From NCBI GenBank assembly GCA_964594075.1, contig CAZQKW010000034.1, positions 1-35,382 on the forward strand: DNA of 35,382 bases. The letters run 5' to 3'. This stretch comes from CAZQKW01 sp964594075 (GTDB lineage: Bacteria > Desulfobacterota > WTBG01 > CAIYCZ01). Made by a program: the position numbers and the translations under genes. The notes below the pieces were generated by a model that was not told where the DNA came from, did not search any database, and saw only the letters and a program-made list of their open reading frames with translations. Positions 1-9,180 of the stretch are shown here, piece by piece; positions within the stretch are counted from its first letter, which is position 1; each line of letters opens with the position of its first letter.

Positions 1-24
1 AAAGATGTTTTAAAATTTTTGATG

Positions 25-43
25 CCCCGCCTTGTAGGCGGGG
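25..43. repeat. REP-like hairpin, left copy
   Basis: A perfect 7-bp stem (CCCCGCC at 25-31, GGCGGGG at 37-43) encloses the loop TTGTA. No T-run follows, so it is a poor intrinsic terminator for the plus strand. A second copy with the same loop and a compensated closing base pair lies at 35355-35373, next to a RAYT transposase remnant. This makes a REP-type dispersed palindrome the most likely reading. Confidence 0.6.
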
Positions 44-65
44 TAATTCACTTTATAGCCACGGT

Positions 66-132
66 TGCCTGATCACAAACCTCGTTGTTGGTCATAACCA
101 TTGCTGGATGCAATCAGGTACCCGTTATGACC
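66..132 (+). promoter_or_regulatory. Leader with nested palindromes
   Basis: The sequence before the large exported protein holds a 9-bp inverted repeat (GGTCATAAC at 90-98, GTTATGACC at 124-132). Nested inside it is a second one (ATTGC at 100-104, GCAAT at 110-114). A competing pair is possible: CCTGAT at 68-73 with ATCAGG at 113-118, so two exclusive folds can be drawn. This suggests an RNA leader switch or an operator, but no known riboswitch class was recognised. The start codon follows about 48 nt later, after an AGGAGC ribosome binding site. Confidence 0.3.
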
Positions 133-180
133 GATATGACAGAAAAATAAATAGAAAAAAACAAAAGACAGGAGCATGCT

Positions 181-3100
181 ATGAAACAGCCTTTGCACCG
201 AAACGTTTTTCAGCTCGTCGTTGTGTTGTTATTTTTCACCGTTACCGCCTCATCATTTGCACAGCTTTCTGAAGAAACCATACCACCAGCATTGATGCCC
301 TGGAAGACCTGGGTGCTTCACGGGGAAGAAACCAGGCTCTGCCCGTGTCTTTACAATGACGCCGGCGCATTCAAGTGTTCCTGGCCGTCGCGTTTGAACC
401 TTGATCTGAATCGCCAGGGCGGCTCCTTTTTGCAGGAGTGGATGATGTATGCAAAATCATGGGTTCCGCTGCCCGGCGGAATTGGACAGTGGCCCACCTC
501 CGTTATGGTTGACGGCAAACCCGCTGCTGTCGTAGCCCGTGACAAAAAGCCGGGCGTGTTTCTGCAGACAGGCAATCATTTGATACAGGGTACTTTCACG
601 TGGAGAGAAATGCCGGAGATGCTTAATGTGCCGCCTGAGAGCGGTCTGGTTGCGCTCACCCTTAATGGCGCTCCCATCGCATATCCAGTTTATGAACGCG
701 ATGGTCGGCTGTGGCTGCAAAAAAGGCAAACAAAGGACGAACAGGAAGATCGCCTTGAGGTGAAAATATACCGAAAGCTGACCGACGCCATACCCATGAG
801 GGTTATGAACCATCTCAAAATAATAGCCTCCGGCAGAGCGCGGGAGGTAAGTCTTCCAGGGATTCTTCTGCCGAAAGCTATACCGATTAACATCCAGTGT
901 ACCTTGCCCATGAAGCTTGGCACTGACGGTAACCTTATCATTCAAATCCGGCCCGGTCAGTGGGAGGCAGCGTTAGATTCCTATCTTGAAGGGCCGGTCG
1001 CACAGATAGGCCCGGTGTTGGGTGCCTTCGGTCAAGAGACATGGGTTTTTGAAGCCCAGAACCATTTGCGCATGGTTGATATCAAAGGCGTTCCTGCCAT
1101 TGACCCTCAACAGACTGACGTGCCTGCAGAGTGGAAAAATCTTCCTGCTTTTATCATACAACCTGATGCCGTTATTAGTTTTCATGAAACCAGGCGGGGA
1201 GATCCCGACCCCGCGCCAGATCAGCTTCATCTGAAAAGGACGTGGTGGCTTGATTTCGACGGCAGGGGATTCACCATTCATGATGAAATTACCGGCACCC
1301 TGAGTCGGCAGTGGTATCTTGCGATGAACCCGCCCACCCAACTGGGAAGGGTTGCGATAGATGGTGTTGACCAGCTTATAACAGAGCAGGGCAGCGACCG
1401 AAAACCGGGTGTCGAACTGCGCAAAGGAAGGGTAACCTTAGCCGCCGATTCCCGGATTGATGAGCCGACGCCATTTATTTCGGCAGTGGGTTGGGATCAT
1501 GATTTCCAATCTGTATCAGGCGAGCTGAACCTTCCGCCTGGCTGGCAGCTTTTTACTGTGCGGGGCATAGACGTGATGCCCGGAACCTGGTTTGAGCGCT
1601 GGACGCTGCTTGACCTGTTTCTGATTCTTATCATTGCGCTCACGTTCTGGAAGCTTTATTCTGTGTGGTGGGGGATTCTGGCCCTGGTGTCTTTGATACT
1701 CACGTATCATGAGGTTGATTCTCCGTGTCTGATGTGGGTCAGCGTGCTTGCAGCAACATCGCTCTTTCGCGTCCTGCCGGAAGGACGGACGCGCAGGATA
1801 ATCAATATGTGGCGGCTTGCCTCCCTTTTTGGTCTGATCGTGCTATTCATTCCCTTTGCAGTGCAACAGATCCGTTGGGGAATTTATCCGCAGCTTGAAC
1901 AGGAGGCTGTCGCATTTCCGGAAAAATTTACTGACGAAACAAAGGGAGAGGCTGAAACACGGCACACGGTGCCGGCGGAAAAAGAGTATGCCTCGAGACA
2001 AAAAAAGGGGTATGAGCTTGTGCCAGCTAAACCAACAGAACAGGCGCCTCCCAGGCAGGCAGTTTTTGAAGTAGATCCAAAGGCAGTAATACAAACTGGA
2101 CCGGGGCTTCCCGCTTGGCACTGGTGCAAAATCTCCATGAACTGGAACGGTCCGGTGGAGCGCGGGCAGCACGTCAGGTTTTATTTGGTCTCGCCAGATG
2201 TAAATCTATTACTGAATGTGCTCCGGGTTCTGCTGTTTGGCGCCCTGATTCTTTGCGTTATTAATGTTAAAGGTTTTTCGGGTGCGTTGCGAAAAAGTGT
2301 TCCCCTGGCAGCTCTTTTCCTGCTGCTGATGATATCTCAGGGACGAGCTGCGGCAAATGCGGCAGATGGGTGTTTTCCATCAGCCGAAATGCTCGAACAA
2401 CTTAAAGAGCGGATGCTTAAACCAGCGGACTGTTTTCCTGAATGTGCAGATATAGCGCGCATGGATATTTTAGCCCTGCCAGAAGAGCTTGACATCATCC
2501 TGGAAGTGCATGCTGCTACAGCTTCGGCAGTGCCTTTGCCCGGAGATAGCAAAGTCTGGTCGCCCGAGCAGGTTTTTGTTGAAAACAAGGCCGCCGCAGC
2601 CATGCGAAGAAGTGATGACGGTATTCTGTGGCTTTTTGTGCCGCCGGGCACGTATCGAGTGACTATGAAAGGGAAGACCCCACGTGTTACTACTTTTCAA
2701 CTTCAGCTTCCGCTTAAGCCCCATCAGGGCGCGGCCAAAGCACAGGGCTGGGACATACAGGGCATCGCTCCAGATGGCCAGGTAGCGGCGAGCCTTCAGC
2801 TTACTCGAACCGGCGGCACTGATGGCGATCAGAGAGGTAGTGCCAAAAGTATAGCACTGACGCCATTGCTCTCAGTTGAGCGCAACCTTGAGCTGGGACT
2901 CAATTGGCAGGTGTACACTACCGTGCGCAGGATAAGCCCGATCGGGGTGCCGGTTACCGTATCAATCCCTTTGATTCAAGGTGAATCAGTTACCACGGCG
3001 GATATCCGCGTGGCGGAGGGCGCAGCACTCATTACCCTTGATGCCAAGGAGACAGAACTGCGCTGGCAGTCCTCGCTGGTTATCGGTTCTGAAATAACGC

Positions 3101-4215
3101 TTAAGGCACCTGAAGCAATGCCGTTGACGGAAACCTGGATCCTTGACGCAAGCCCGATATGGCACTGCAGCGCTTCTGGCATCCCTGTTATTCATCATCA
3201 AGATGCGGAAGGATACTGGCGGCCTCAATGGCGGCCATGGCCGGGCGAGCAGGTTACCATTACTGTTTCCCGGCCGGTCAGCGTTCCCGGTAGGAATACC
3301 ACCATAGATAGCGCGTTGCTACAATGGACGCAGGGCGAGCGCATTTCAAAGGGCGAAATTGCGCTTACAATACGGGCAAGCCAGGGCGGGCAGCATACAG
3401 TTACGCTCCCCGAGGGAATAACCGTGCAGCAGGTAACAATAAATGACAAAAGCCTGCCCATCAGGGAAACCGAGCGCAACGTAACGGTTCCCCTTCAACC
3501 GGGCACTCAAACTGTTGCCATTACGTGGAATCAGAGCACTGCGTCACAATTTCTGGTAAGGGGGCCTCGGGTTTATGTGGGTGACCAAGCAGTAAATGCG
3601 CATGTTTTATTTTTTATGCCGTTAAATCGCTGGATTCTCTGGGTAGGAGGACCTCAGCTGGGACCAGCTGTGCTCATTTGGAGTTACCTTGTGGTTATCA
3701 TACTTTTTGCCTTTGCGCTTGGGCGCATTCCCTGGTCACCGCTCAGTTCAGGACAGTGGTTACTGCTGGTGCTGGGACTCACGCAAGTTCATCCGGTGGT
3801 CGGGATAATTGTGGTGGGCTGGCTGCTTGCGCTGAAATACAGGGGGATTCAGCGCATGCCGGCTAATCGTGTTAATTTTAACCTGATTCAAGCAGGTCTT
3901 GTCATCTTGACCGTTGTCGCGCTCATCTGTTTGTATTCAGCAATAGAGAAAGGACTGCTGGCTATTCCTAATATGCAGATTGCAGGAAACGGTTCAACCA
4001 ACGCGCAACTCACATGGACACTCGACCGAATTACCGGCGTTATGCCGCAGCCCTGGGTTATATTCCTGCCGCTGTTTGTCTACCGGGGGTTTATGCTGCT
4101 GTGGGCGCTCTGGCTTGCCCAAGCTTTGTTGAAGTGGCTGCGACAAGGCTGGCAGTACTTTTGTGCTGGAGGCATATGGAAGAAGAGCAAACCTTCAGCA
4201 AACATGATGGGGTAA
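181..4215 (+). CDS. Very large exported membrane protein, unknown function
   Basis: A protein of 1344 residues that I do not recognise as a named family. It starts with a clear signal peptide (basic start, hydrophobic core to about residue 24, likely cleavage after SSFA near residue 27). A long extracytoplasmic part of about 450 residues follows. Next comes a hydrophobic block at about 477-570 with several membrane spans, then a short charged and Pro-rich stretch, spans near 680-695 and 705-720, and a second extracytoplasmic part to about 1160. Four or five further spans close the protein. The second soluble part reads like beta-rich repeats. The layout suggests a two-lobed periplasmic protein anchored in the inner membrane. 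The gene stands alone: a leader with palindromes precedes it and a 358-bp gap follows. Ribosome binding site AGGAGC lies 5-10 bases before the ATG. Confidence 0.8.
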   Translation: MKQPLHRNVFQLVVVLLFFTVTASSFAQLSEETIPPALMPWKTWVLHGEETRLCPCLYNDAGAFKCSWPSRLNLDLNRQGGSFLQEWMMYAKSWVPLPGGIGQWPTSVMVDGKPAAVVARDKKPGVFLQTGNHLIQGTFTWREMPEMLNVPPESGLVALTLNGAPIAYPVYERDGRLWLQKRQTKDEQEDRLEVKIYRKLTDAIPMRVMNHLKIIASGRAREVSLPGILLPKAIPINIQCTLPMKLGTDGNLIIQIRPGQWEAALDSYLEGPVAQIGPVLGAFGQETWVFEAQNHLRMVDIKGVPAIDPQQTDVPAEWKNLPAFIIQPDAVISFHETRRGDPDPAPDQLHLKRTWWLDFDGRGFTIHDEITGTLSRQWYLAMNPPTQLGRVAIDGVDQLITEQGSDRKPGVELRKGRVTLAADSRIDEPTPFISAVGWDHDFQSVSGELNLPPGWQLFTVRGIDVMPGTWFERWTLLDLFLILIIALTFWKLYSVWWGILALVSLILTYHEVDSPCLMWVSVLAATSLFRVLPEGRTRRIINMWRLASLFGLIVLFIPFAVQQIRWGIYPQLEQEAVAFPEKFTDETKGEAETRHTVPAEKEYASRQKKGYELVPAKPTEQAPPRQAVFEVDPKAVIQTGPGLPAWHWCKISMNWNGPVERGQHVRFYLVSPDVNLLLNVLRVLLFGALILCVINVKGFSGALRKSVPLAALFLLLMISQGRAAANAADGCFPSAEMLEQLKERMLKPADCFPECADIARMDILALPEELDIILEVHAATASAVPLPGDSKVWSPEQVFVENKAAAAMRRSDDGILWLFVPPGTYRVTMKGKTPRVTTFQLQLPLKPHQGAAKAQGWDIQGIAPDGQVAASLQLTRTGGTDGDQRGSAKSIALTPLLSVERNLELGLNWQVYTTVRRISPIGVPVTVSIPLIQGESVTTADIRVAEGAALITLDAKETELRWQSSLVIGSEITLKAPEAMPLTETWILDASPIWHCSASGIPVIHHQDAEGYWRPQWRPWPGEQVTITVSRPVSVPGRNTTIDSALLQWTQGERISKGEIALTIRASQGGQHTVTLPEGITVQQVTINDKSLPIRETERNVTVPLQPGTQTVAITWNQSTASQFLVRGPRVYVGDQAVNAHVLFFMPLNRWILWVGGPQLGPAVLIWSYLVVIILFAFALGRIPWSPLSSGQWLLLVLGLTQVHPVVGIIVVGWLLALKYRGIQRMPANRVNFNLIQAGLVILTVVALICLYSAIEKGLLAIPNMQIAGNGSTNAQLTWTLDRITGVMPQPWVIFLPLFVYRGFMLLWALWLAQALLKWLRQGWQYFCAGGIWKKSKPSANMMG

Positions 4216-4573
4216 TGCAGGTAATGCTGGTATAAAAATCGCTGTTGATTAAAGGCGAGGTAGGGTAGCGCTACGCTTTACTGCAAAAAGTTGATGCCGG
4301 TAAATAATCTTCAAAAAGTCGTCCTTTTTTGGCGTAGCATAACACTGCCATATAGGAAGGAGTCTGCTGAAGAACATTTCATTATTTTGCGCCACGGGAC
4401 TTTTTACGGCGCAGAAATGCCGCTGACCATAAACGATGTAGACTGAGATAGATGATTATTGTTACCCGAGGCGGATAGCTTAATTTTTTTATTTTAAAAT
4501 TCCCGCCCTGATGTGCTAATATCTTCGTCCGAACAGATAAGATTCCCCGAACATCGCATACTGGAGGAAGAGA
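4216..4573. other. Gene-free stretch before mtnP
   Basis: No convincing gene is seen in these 358 bases. They hold a 10-bp palindrome GTAGCGCTAC at 4265-4274 and a small A/T-rich hairpin (AAAAAG at 4313-4318, CTTTTT at 4324-4329) that could end transcription of the upstream gene weakly. A 6-bp stem is formed by TGCGCC at 4388-4393 and GGCGCA at 4408-4413. An AT-rich stretch at about 4480-4500 may hold the mtnP promoter, but no good -35/-10 pair stands out. Confidence 0.4.
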
Positions 4574-5359
4574 ATGGCACGCATCGGCATAATCGGCGGC
4601 ACCGGGTTTGACAGTCCCGATATTATTCAGGGAATAACCCAAAAAAAAATTCACACCCCCTACGGCCCGCCATCTGATCTGATAACCCTTGGCCAGTATG
4701 AGCAGGTTGACATTGCGCTGCTTCCGCGCCACGGGTCTGCACATAATATTAACCCAACCCTGGTTAACTACCGGGCCAACATCTGGGCATTGAAAGAACT
4801 GGGCGTTACCCATATTCTTGCCATTACGGCGGTTGGGTCGTTACGGGAAGACATAGCGCCCGGCGATCTGGTATTCCCTGACCAGTTTATTGACCGCACG
4901 ACCCAGAGAAAAGCGACGTTTTTTGAAGGGCATGCAGTCTGTCATATTCCCATGGCAGACCCTTTTTGTGAAACACTGCGCACGCTGCTGGCGCAGGTGG
5001 CTGAACGCCTTTCGCTGCAGCATCACAAACAGGGAACCATCATCACCATTGAAGGGCCCCGTTTCTCAACCCGTGCTGAGAGCAAACTGTATCGGCAATG
5101 GGGAGCCGATGTCATTAATATGAGCACCGTGCCTGAAGTGGTGCTGGCGCGGGAAGCTGGCATCTGCTATGCCACCATTGCCATGAGCACTGACTATGAT
5201 TGCTGGCATGCCAGCGAGGAGCCGGTCACCTGGGAAATAATTCAAAAAACCATGAACAAGAATGTGCAAAATGTAACGACCCTGCTGTTTAACGTGCTCA
5301 AGGAAATCACCGACCGGCCCTGCGCATGCCGCGAGGCAGTAACTCAATCAATTCTGTGA
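4574..5359 (+). CDS. mtnP: S-methyl-5'-thioadenosine phosphorylase
   Basis: A cytoplasmic phosphorylase that splits methylthioadenosine into adenine and methylthioribose-1-phosphate. It belongs to the PNP/MTAP family 2. At 261 residues it is slightly shorter than typical homologues. The N-terminal GIIGGTGF (residues 5-12) and LPRHGSAHNI (about 54-63) are the phosphate-binding parts. The stretch MSTVPEVVLAREAGICYATI followed by the STDYDCW motif near residue 205 is typical of true MTA phosphorylases rather than of inosine/guanosine phosphorylases. The ATG is preceded by a strong GGAGG. The next gene, apt, uses the adenine released here, so the pair makes a compact MTA-to-AMP salvage unit. Confidence 0.93.
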   Translation: MARIGIIGGTGFDSPDIIQGITQKKIHTPYGPPSDLITLGQYEQVDIALLPRHGSAHNINPTLVNYRANIWALKELGVTHILAITAVGSLREDIAPGDLVFPDQFIDRTTQRKATFFEGHAVCHIPMADPFCETLRTLLAQVAERLSLQHHKQGTIITIEGPRFSTRAESKLYRQWGADVINMSTVPEVVLAREAGICYATIAMSTDYDCWHASEEPVTWEIIQKTMNKNVQNVTTLLFNVLKEITDRPCACREAVTQSIL

Positions 5360-5416
5360 CGCATTACCGAGTTATCTTCATCCATGAGCACAGTATCGTG
5401 AAAAGGAGATAGCGGC

Positions 5417-5932
5417 GTGGATTTAAAAGAGAAAATAAGAAATATTCCTGACTTTCCCCACAAAGGCATTCTCTTTCGTGACATCACCACCCTGCTTAAA
5501 GATGCAGACGGATTTCAGTACGTGATAGATGCCTTTGCACAGCGCTTTCAGAACGTGCCGGTGGATATGGTGGCCGGCATTGAATCGCGGGGATTTATTA
5601 TCGGTGCTGCCGTTGCCTATCGGCTCAAGAAGGGGTTTGTTCCCATGCGCAAGCCGGGCAAACTGCCGGCAGAGAAGCTCTCGGCAGAGTATTCTTTGGA
5701 ATATGGCACCGACCGCATTGAAATGCACACCGATGCCATTAACGCGGGTGATCGGGTATTGCTGGTTGATGATTTGCTGGCGACCGGCGGGACCATGAAG
5801 GCAGCCTGCGAGCTGGTGGAAAAGGCCGGCGGGATAGTGGCAGGATGCGCCTTTATCATTCAGCTGGCCGGTTTGCAGGGGGAAAAATGCCTTGATAAAT
5901 ACCCCTTATTTACCCTGGTAACCTATGACTGA
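5417..5932 (+). CDS. apt: Adenine phosphoribosyltransferase
   Basis: This enzyme converts adenine and PRPP to AMP and pyrophosphate in the cytoplasm. The 171-residue length is normal for the family. The N-terminal IPDFPHKGILFRDIT is the family signature, and the PRPP-binding loop VLLVDDLLATGGT lies at about residues 113-125. The start is a GTG with GGAG about ten bases upstream. It lies 57 bp after mtnP and 35 bp before rfaE1, so co-transcription is likely. Confidence 0.95.
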   Translation: MDLKEKIRNIPDFPHKGILFRDITTLLKDADGFQYVIDAFAQRFQNVPVDMVAGIESRGFIIGAAVAYRLKKGFVPMRKPGKLPAEKLSAEYSLEYGTDRIEMHTDAINAGDRVLLVDDLLATGGTMKAACELVEKAGGIVAGCAFIIQLAGLQGEKCLDKYPLFTLVTYD

Positions 5933-5967
5933 TGACACACACCCATCTCTGTTGAGACGAGACGATC

Positions 5968-6972
5968 ATGGATAAAAAAAGAGCTCTGTCAATTCTGGAA
6001 AAATTCCCGGAGGGCCAGATCTTAGTCATCGGCGACCTGATGCTTGATGAATATATTGAAGGCAGCATTGAGCGCATTTCGCCCGAGGCACCTATTCCCG
6101 TGGTTAATATTTTTAACCAGGATGCGGATCGGCGCCTGGGCGGAGCAGCCAACGTATTTAACAATCTTATTTCTCTGGGCGGACGGAACATCTGCCTCTG
6201 CGGCATTGTGGGAGATGATGAAAAAGGCGCTATTTTGCGGGAAAAGCTGCGGAGCATGAACGGCGATACCGAGGGGATTATTGTTGAACCGCACCGGCCC
6301 ACCACGGTCAAAACGCGCATCGTGGCACACAATCAGCAGGTTATTCGTCTTGACCGGGAAGAACGCGCGCCGATCAGCAGAGAGATTCGCCAGCAGGTTA
6401 TCGCGTATATCCTGAAGAAAATGAACGATGTTCAGGCGTTGATTATTTCTGATTACGAAAAGGGGCTGGTCACCGAGCACCTGCTGCGCGCCATTATCCC
6501 GCATGCTGTTAAAAAGAAAATCTGCATAGCGGTTGACCCCAAATTCAGCAATTTCAGGCATTTTAAGAAAGTTACTATTGTCGTCCCGAACGTCAAAGAA
6601 GCACAGGCATTTGTGCGCCACGAAGTTAAAACCACGGGCGAAGTCATTGACGCCGCCCGGGCGATAATAAAAGCCCTTGATTGCCAGTATGTGCTGATTA
6701 AAATGGGCGAGCGGGGCATGGCGCTGGTTAGCAGCATCGGGACGTATATTACCATTGAAACCGCCGCCGTCGAGGTATATGATGTGACCGGCGCCGGCGA
6801 TACGGTTATCAGCACGTTGATGTTGGCGCGCACTGCCGGCGCCACCTGGGAAGAAGCGGCACGGCTTGCCAATGCCGCAGCAGGCATTGCCGTCAGTCAT
6901 CTGGGCACATCGCCGGTGGGACTGGAAGAATTAAAAAAAGCCATTCGCACCAACAGGTTTCCGAATCTGTGA
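5968..6972 (+). CDS. rfaE1: D-glycero-beta-D-manno-heptose-7-phosphate kinase
   Basis: A PfkB/ribokinase-type sugar kinase that phosphorylates heptose-7-phosphate at C1 in the ADP-heptose pathway for LPS inner core. The 334 residues match the kinase half of HldE. The nucleotidyltransferase half is absent, so that step must be coded elsewhere. Family marks are GDLMLDEYIEG near residue 22, RRLGGAANVFNNL near residue 55 and the C-terminal anion hole DVTGAGDT at 272-279. Its stop overlaps the GTG start of the next gene by 4 bp, so translational coupling is likely. It implies an outer membrane with heptose-containing LPS. Confidence 0.92.
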   Translation: MDKKRALSILEKFPEGQILVIGDLMLDEYIEGSIERISPEAPIPVVNIFNQDADRRLGGAANVFNNLISLGGRNICLCGIVGDDEKGAILREKLRSMNGDTEGIIVEPHRPTTVKTRIVAHNQQVIRLDREERAPISREIRQQVIAYILKKMNDVQALIISDYEKGLVTEHLLRAIIPHAVKKKICIAVDPKFSNFRHFKKVTIVVPNVKEAQAFVRHEVKTTGEVIDAARAIIKALDCQYVLIKMGERGMALVSSIGTYITIETAAVEVYDVTGAGDTVISTLMLARTAGATWEEAARLANAAAGIAVSHLGTSPVGLEELKKAIRTNRFPNL

Positions 6973-7514
6973 GCACGCCTGCTATACCGCAGCCTGTAAA
7001 GCTTATCATGAGCCTTATCACAGGGATGCCGCACCTGATCGACGCGGTGTGCGAAACGCTGCGCGCCTATTTTGGCGAACTTGATTTTATCAGCGACCTG
7101 CTGCCGTTTCACTATACCCGCTACTATGAGGCTGAACTGGGCAGCAGTCTCGTGCGCCGCATGATAAGTTTTCAGACCCTGATTTCACCGGACGCGCTGC
7201 CTGCGATCAAGCTGACGACCAATAGCCTGGAGCAACGCTTCGCTGACGCAAGCGGCAAACGAACGGTTAACATTGACCCGGGCTATATTGCCCTGTCCCA
7301 TGTGATACTGGCAACTGGCAAGGGCTTTGCGCATCGGCCGTATCTGCGCGACGGCATATACGCAGACCTTACCCTTATTTTTCAGGCGCATACGTTTAGG
7401 CCGCTGGAGTGGACATTTCCGGATTACCGATCAGAAGAGATGATCGGTCTTCTCAATACCCTGCGCAGCCAGTATCTCAGGCAATTGCGCGGCACGGCGG
7501 GTAAAGGGGCGTAA
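6969..7514 (+). CDS. DUF4416 family protein
   Basis: A 181-residue soluble protein matching the DUF4416 family, known mainly from Desulfobacterota and Nitrospirae, where it often sits by heptose kinase and yicC genes. Recognisable parts are the N-terminal PVKLIMSLI, the DFTxYY-like LPFHYTRYYEAELG near residue 45 and NIDPGYIALSHVILATGKGF near residue 97. The start is GTG, read from the GTGA overlap with the kinase stop. No catalytic motif can be named, and the function is unknown. Confidence 0.8.
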   Translation: MSTPAIPQPVKLIMSLITGMPHLIDAVCETLRAYFGELDFISDLLPFHYTRYYEAELGSSLVRRMISFQTLISPDALPAIKLTTNSLEQRFADASGKRTVNIDPGYIALSHVILATGKGFAHRPYLRDGIYADLTLIFQAHTFRPLEWTFPDYRSEEMIGLLNTLRSQYLRQLRGTAGKGA

Positions 7515-7574
7515 ACAGAATTTTTTCAACGATACTGCATGCTGCGGGACCGCAGCGGCACAGGGAGATCAACA

Positions 7575-8453
7575 ATGGCAAAAAGCATGACCGGATACGG
7601 GCGCGGGGAATCGCTGTTTGAGGGCAAAAAGATTATTGTTGAAATGCGTTCTGTCAATCACCGCTATTGTGATGTGTCGCTCAGGCTTCCCGCCCGCTTC
7701 GCGGCGATGGAAACCGAGATTAAAAAGTTTATCACCAGTCGCACCGGTCGAGGTAAAGTTGACGTGAACATCCAGTTTGAAAACAGCGAGGAAGCAGCCT
7801 ACGACTTAACCATTAACCTGCCGCTGGCAAAGGCGCTGTATAAACTGCTGGAAACCCTGCGGCAGGAACTTAACCTGTCCGGCACGGTAGACCTTGCCAC
7901 CCTGCTGTCGTTTCGGGATATTATTGCACCGGCAAAGGAGCCGCGCGATACCGCGGGGGATTTTGAATCGCTGCGCCCCCCTCTTGAACAGGCCCTTGCC
8001 ACGCTGCAGCAGATGCAGGAACAGGAAGGTGCGGAAATAACGGCAGACATGCGCGCCCGGCTGGAAACCATTCGCACCGCAATTGAAAAGATAGAGTCCA
8101 TATTTCCCCGCTCGCTTGCCGAACGCGAACAGGCGCTGCGGGAACGAATCAGCACCTGGTGTGCGGGCGTTGAGATTGATGCGGGACGGATGGCCCAGGA
8201 AATTGCCTACTTGGTTGACCGCAGCGATATTACCGAGGAATTGATTCGGGTCAAAAGCCACATAAAACAGTTTGACCAGTGGCTTGATACCCCGGAGACC
8301 GTGGGACGAAAGCTTGACTTCCTGCTCCAGGAAATAAACCGCGAGGTGAATACAATCGGCTCCAAGGCAAACGACGCGGATATTTCCCGGCATGTGGTTG
8401 AGATTAAAAACGAACTGGAGAAAATAAGAGAGCAAGCTCAAAACATTCTGTGA
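7575..8453 (+). CDS. yicC: YicC family endoribonuclease-like protein
   Basis: A member of the YicC/YloC family, of which the E. coli protein is an endoribonuclease that acts on small RNAs. The protein has 292 residues. It begins with the family hallmark SMTGYGRGE and continues with VEMRSVNHRYCDVSLRLP near residue 25. It ends with the DUF1732 part, including EINREVNTIGSKA near residue 257. I chose the ATG at 7575 because GGGAG lies just upstream and homologues begin there. An in-frame ATG at 7539 would add 12 residues unlike the family. In related genomes a DUF370 gene often lies between yicC and gmk; it is absent here. Confidence 0.9.
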   Translation: MAKSMTGYGRGESLFEGKKIIVEMRSVNHRYCDVSLRLPARFAAMETEIKKFITSRTGRGKVDVNIQFENSEEAAYDLTINLPLAKALYKLLETLRQELNLSGTVDLATLLSFRDIIAPAKEPRDTAGDFESLRPPLEQALATLQQMQEQEGAEITADMRARLETIRTAIEKIESIFPRSLAEREQALRERISTWCAGVEIDAGRMAQEIAYLVDRSDITEELIRVKSHIKQFDQWLDTPETVGRKLDFLLQEINREVNTIGSKANDADISRHVVEIKNELEKIREQAQNIL

Positions 8454-8550
8454 GATTGCAACGTTTTTAAAAAAATTTAGTGAACGACAGGCATACCCAG
8501 ACATATGCCGATATGCCCCGCGCTGCGTGTGGGGAGCATCGCTCATTACC

Positions 8551-9180
8551 ATGCGGCACACCGAAAAAAACGCTATTATGTTCATCGTATCCGCTCCCTC
8601 GGGAACCGGAAAGACCTCTCTCTGTAAAGCCGTCATTGGCACGATCCCCGGTCTTGTCTTTTCAATATCCCATACTACGCGACCGCCGCGGCCGGGAGAG
8701 AAAAACGGCGCTGATTATTATTTTGTTTCACCTGAGGTGTTCAAACAGTATGTTGCCGACCAAAAAATGGCAGAATGGACTGAAGTGTATGGCAACTGCT
8801 ATGGCACGGCTACGGAAACTATTGAACGGGCGCTGGGTAGCGGCTGCGATCTGCTTCTGGATATAGAAGCGCAGGGCGCACGCCAACTGCTGGAGAAATA
8901 TCCTGCCAGCATCACAATTCTGGTGCTCCCCCCGTCGCTTGAAGAGCTGAAGAAAAGGCTCAGGGAACGGGGCACCGATGGTCCGGACAGTATAGCCCAG
9001 CGGCTCAAGCAGGCGCAGGAGGAGATCAGGGCGATGTCCTGGTACCAATATGTCGTGGTCAACGACCAATTTGATGATGCGGTCATGCAGCTGTCTTCAA
9101 TCATCGTTGCGGAACGCTGCCGCCGCAACCATCATATAATCGCGCAGATTATAGATAATGGATCCCGCAATAAAAAATAG
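8551..9180 (+). CDS. gmk: Guanylate kinase
   Basis: This enzyme phosphorylates GMP to GDP with ATP. The P-loop SAPSGTGKTS lies at residues 14-23, followed by the GMP-binding SHTTRPPRPGEKNGADYYFV near residue 40. The LDIEAQGARQL stretch lies near residue 100. The family length is about 200 residues. The start is uncertain: ATG at 8551 gives 209 residues, ATG at 8578 gives a protein beginning MFIVSAPSG, and an in-frame GTG lies at 8527. The 3' end overlaps the start of pyrF by 23 bp, which points to coupled translation. Confidence 0.9.
   Translation: MRHTEKNAIMFIVSAPSGTGKTSLCKAVIGTIPGLVFSISHTTRPPRPGEKNGADYYFVSPEVFKQYVADQKMAEWTEVYGNCYGTATETIERALGSGCDLLLDIEAQGARQLLEKYPASITILVLPPSLEELKKRLRERGTDGPDSIAQRLKQAQEEIRAMSWYQYVVVNDQFDDAVMQLSSIIVAERCRRNHHIIAQIIDNGSRNKK

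Noticed and set aside
25..43. Left hairpin as an intrinsic terminator
   Set aside because: No T-run follows the stem, and a matching copy occurs beside the RAYT remnant, so a REP-type repeat fits better.
4382..4813. Minus-strand open frame running from the gap into mtnP
   Set aside because: More than half is antisense to mtnP, and the rest has no family signal or good start.
6022..6900. Long open frame on the minus strand opposite rfaE1
   Set aside because: It lies fully opposite a certain gene, has no family resemblance and reads like a mirror of the coding frame.
7806..8642. Long minus-strand open frame opposite yicC and gmk
   Set aside because: It covers two well-supported genes and shows no recognisable protein features.
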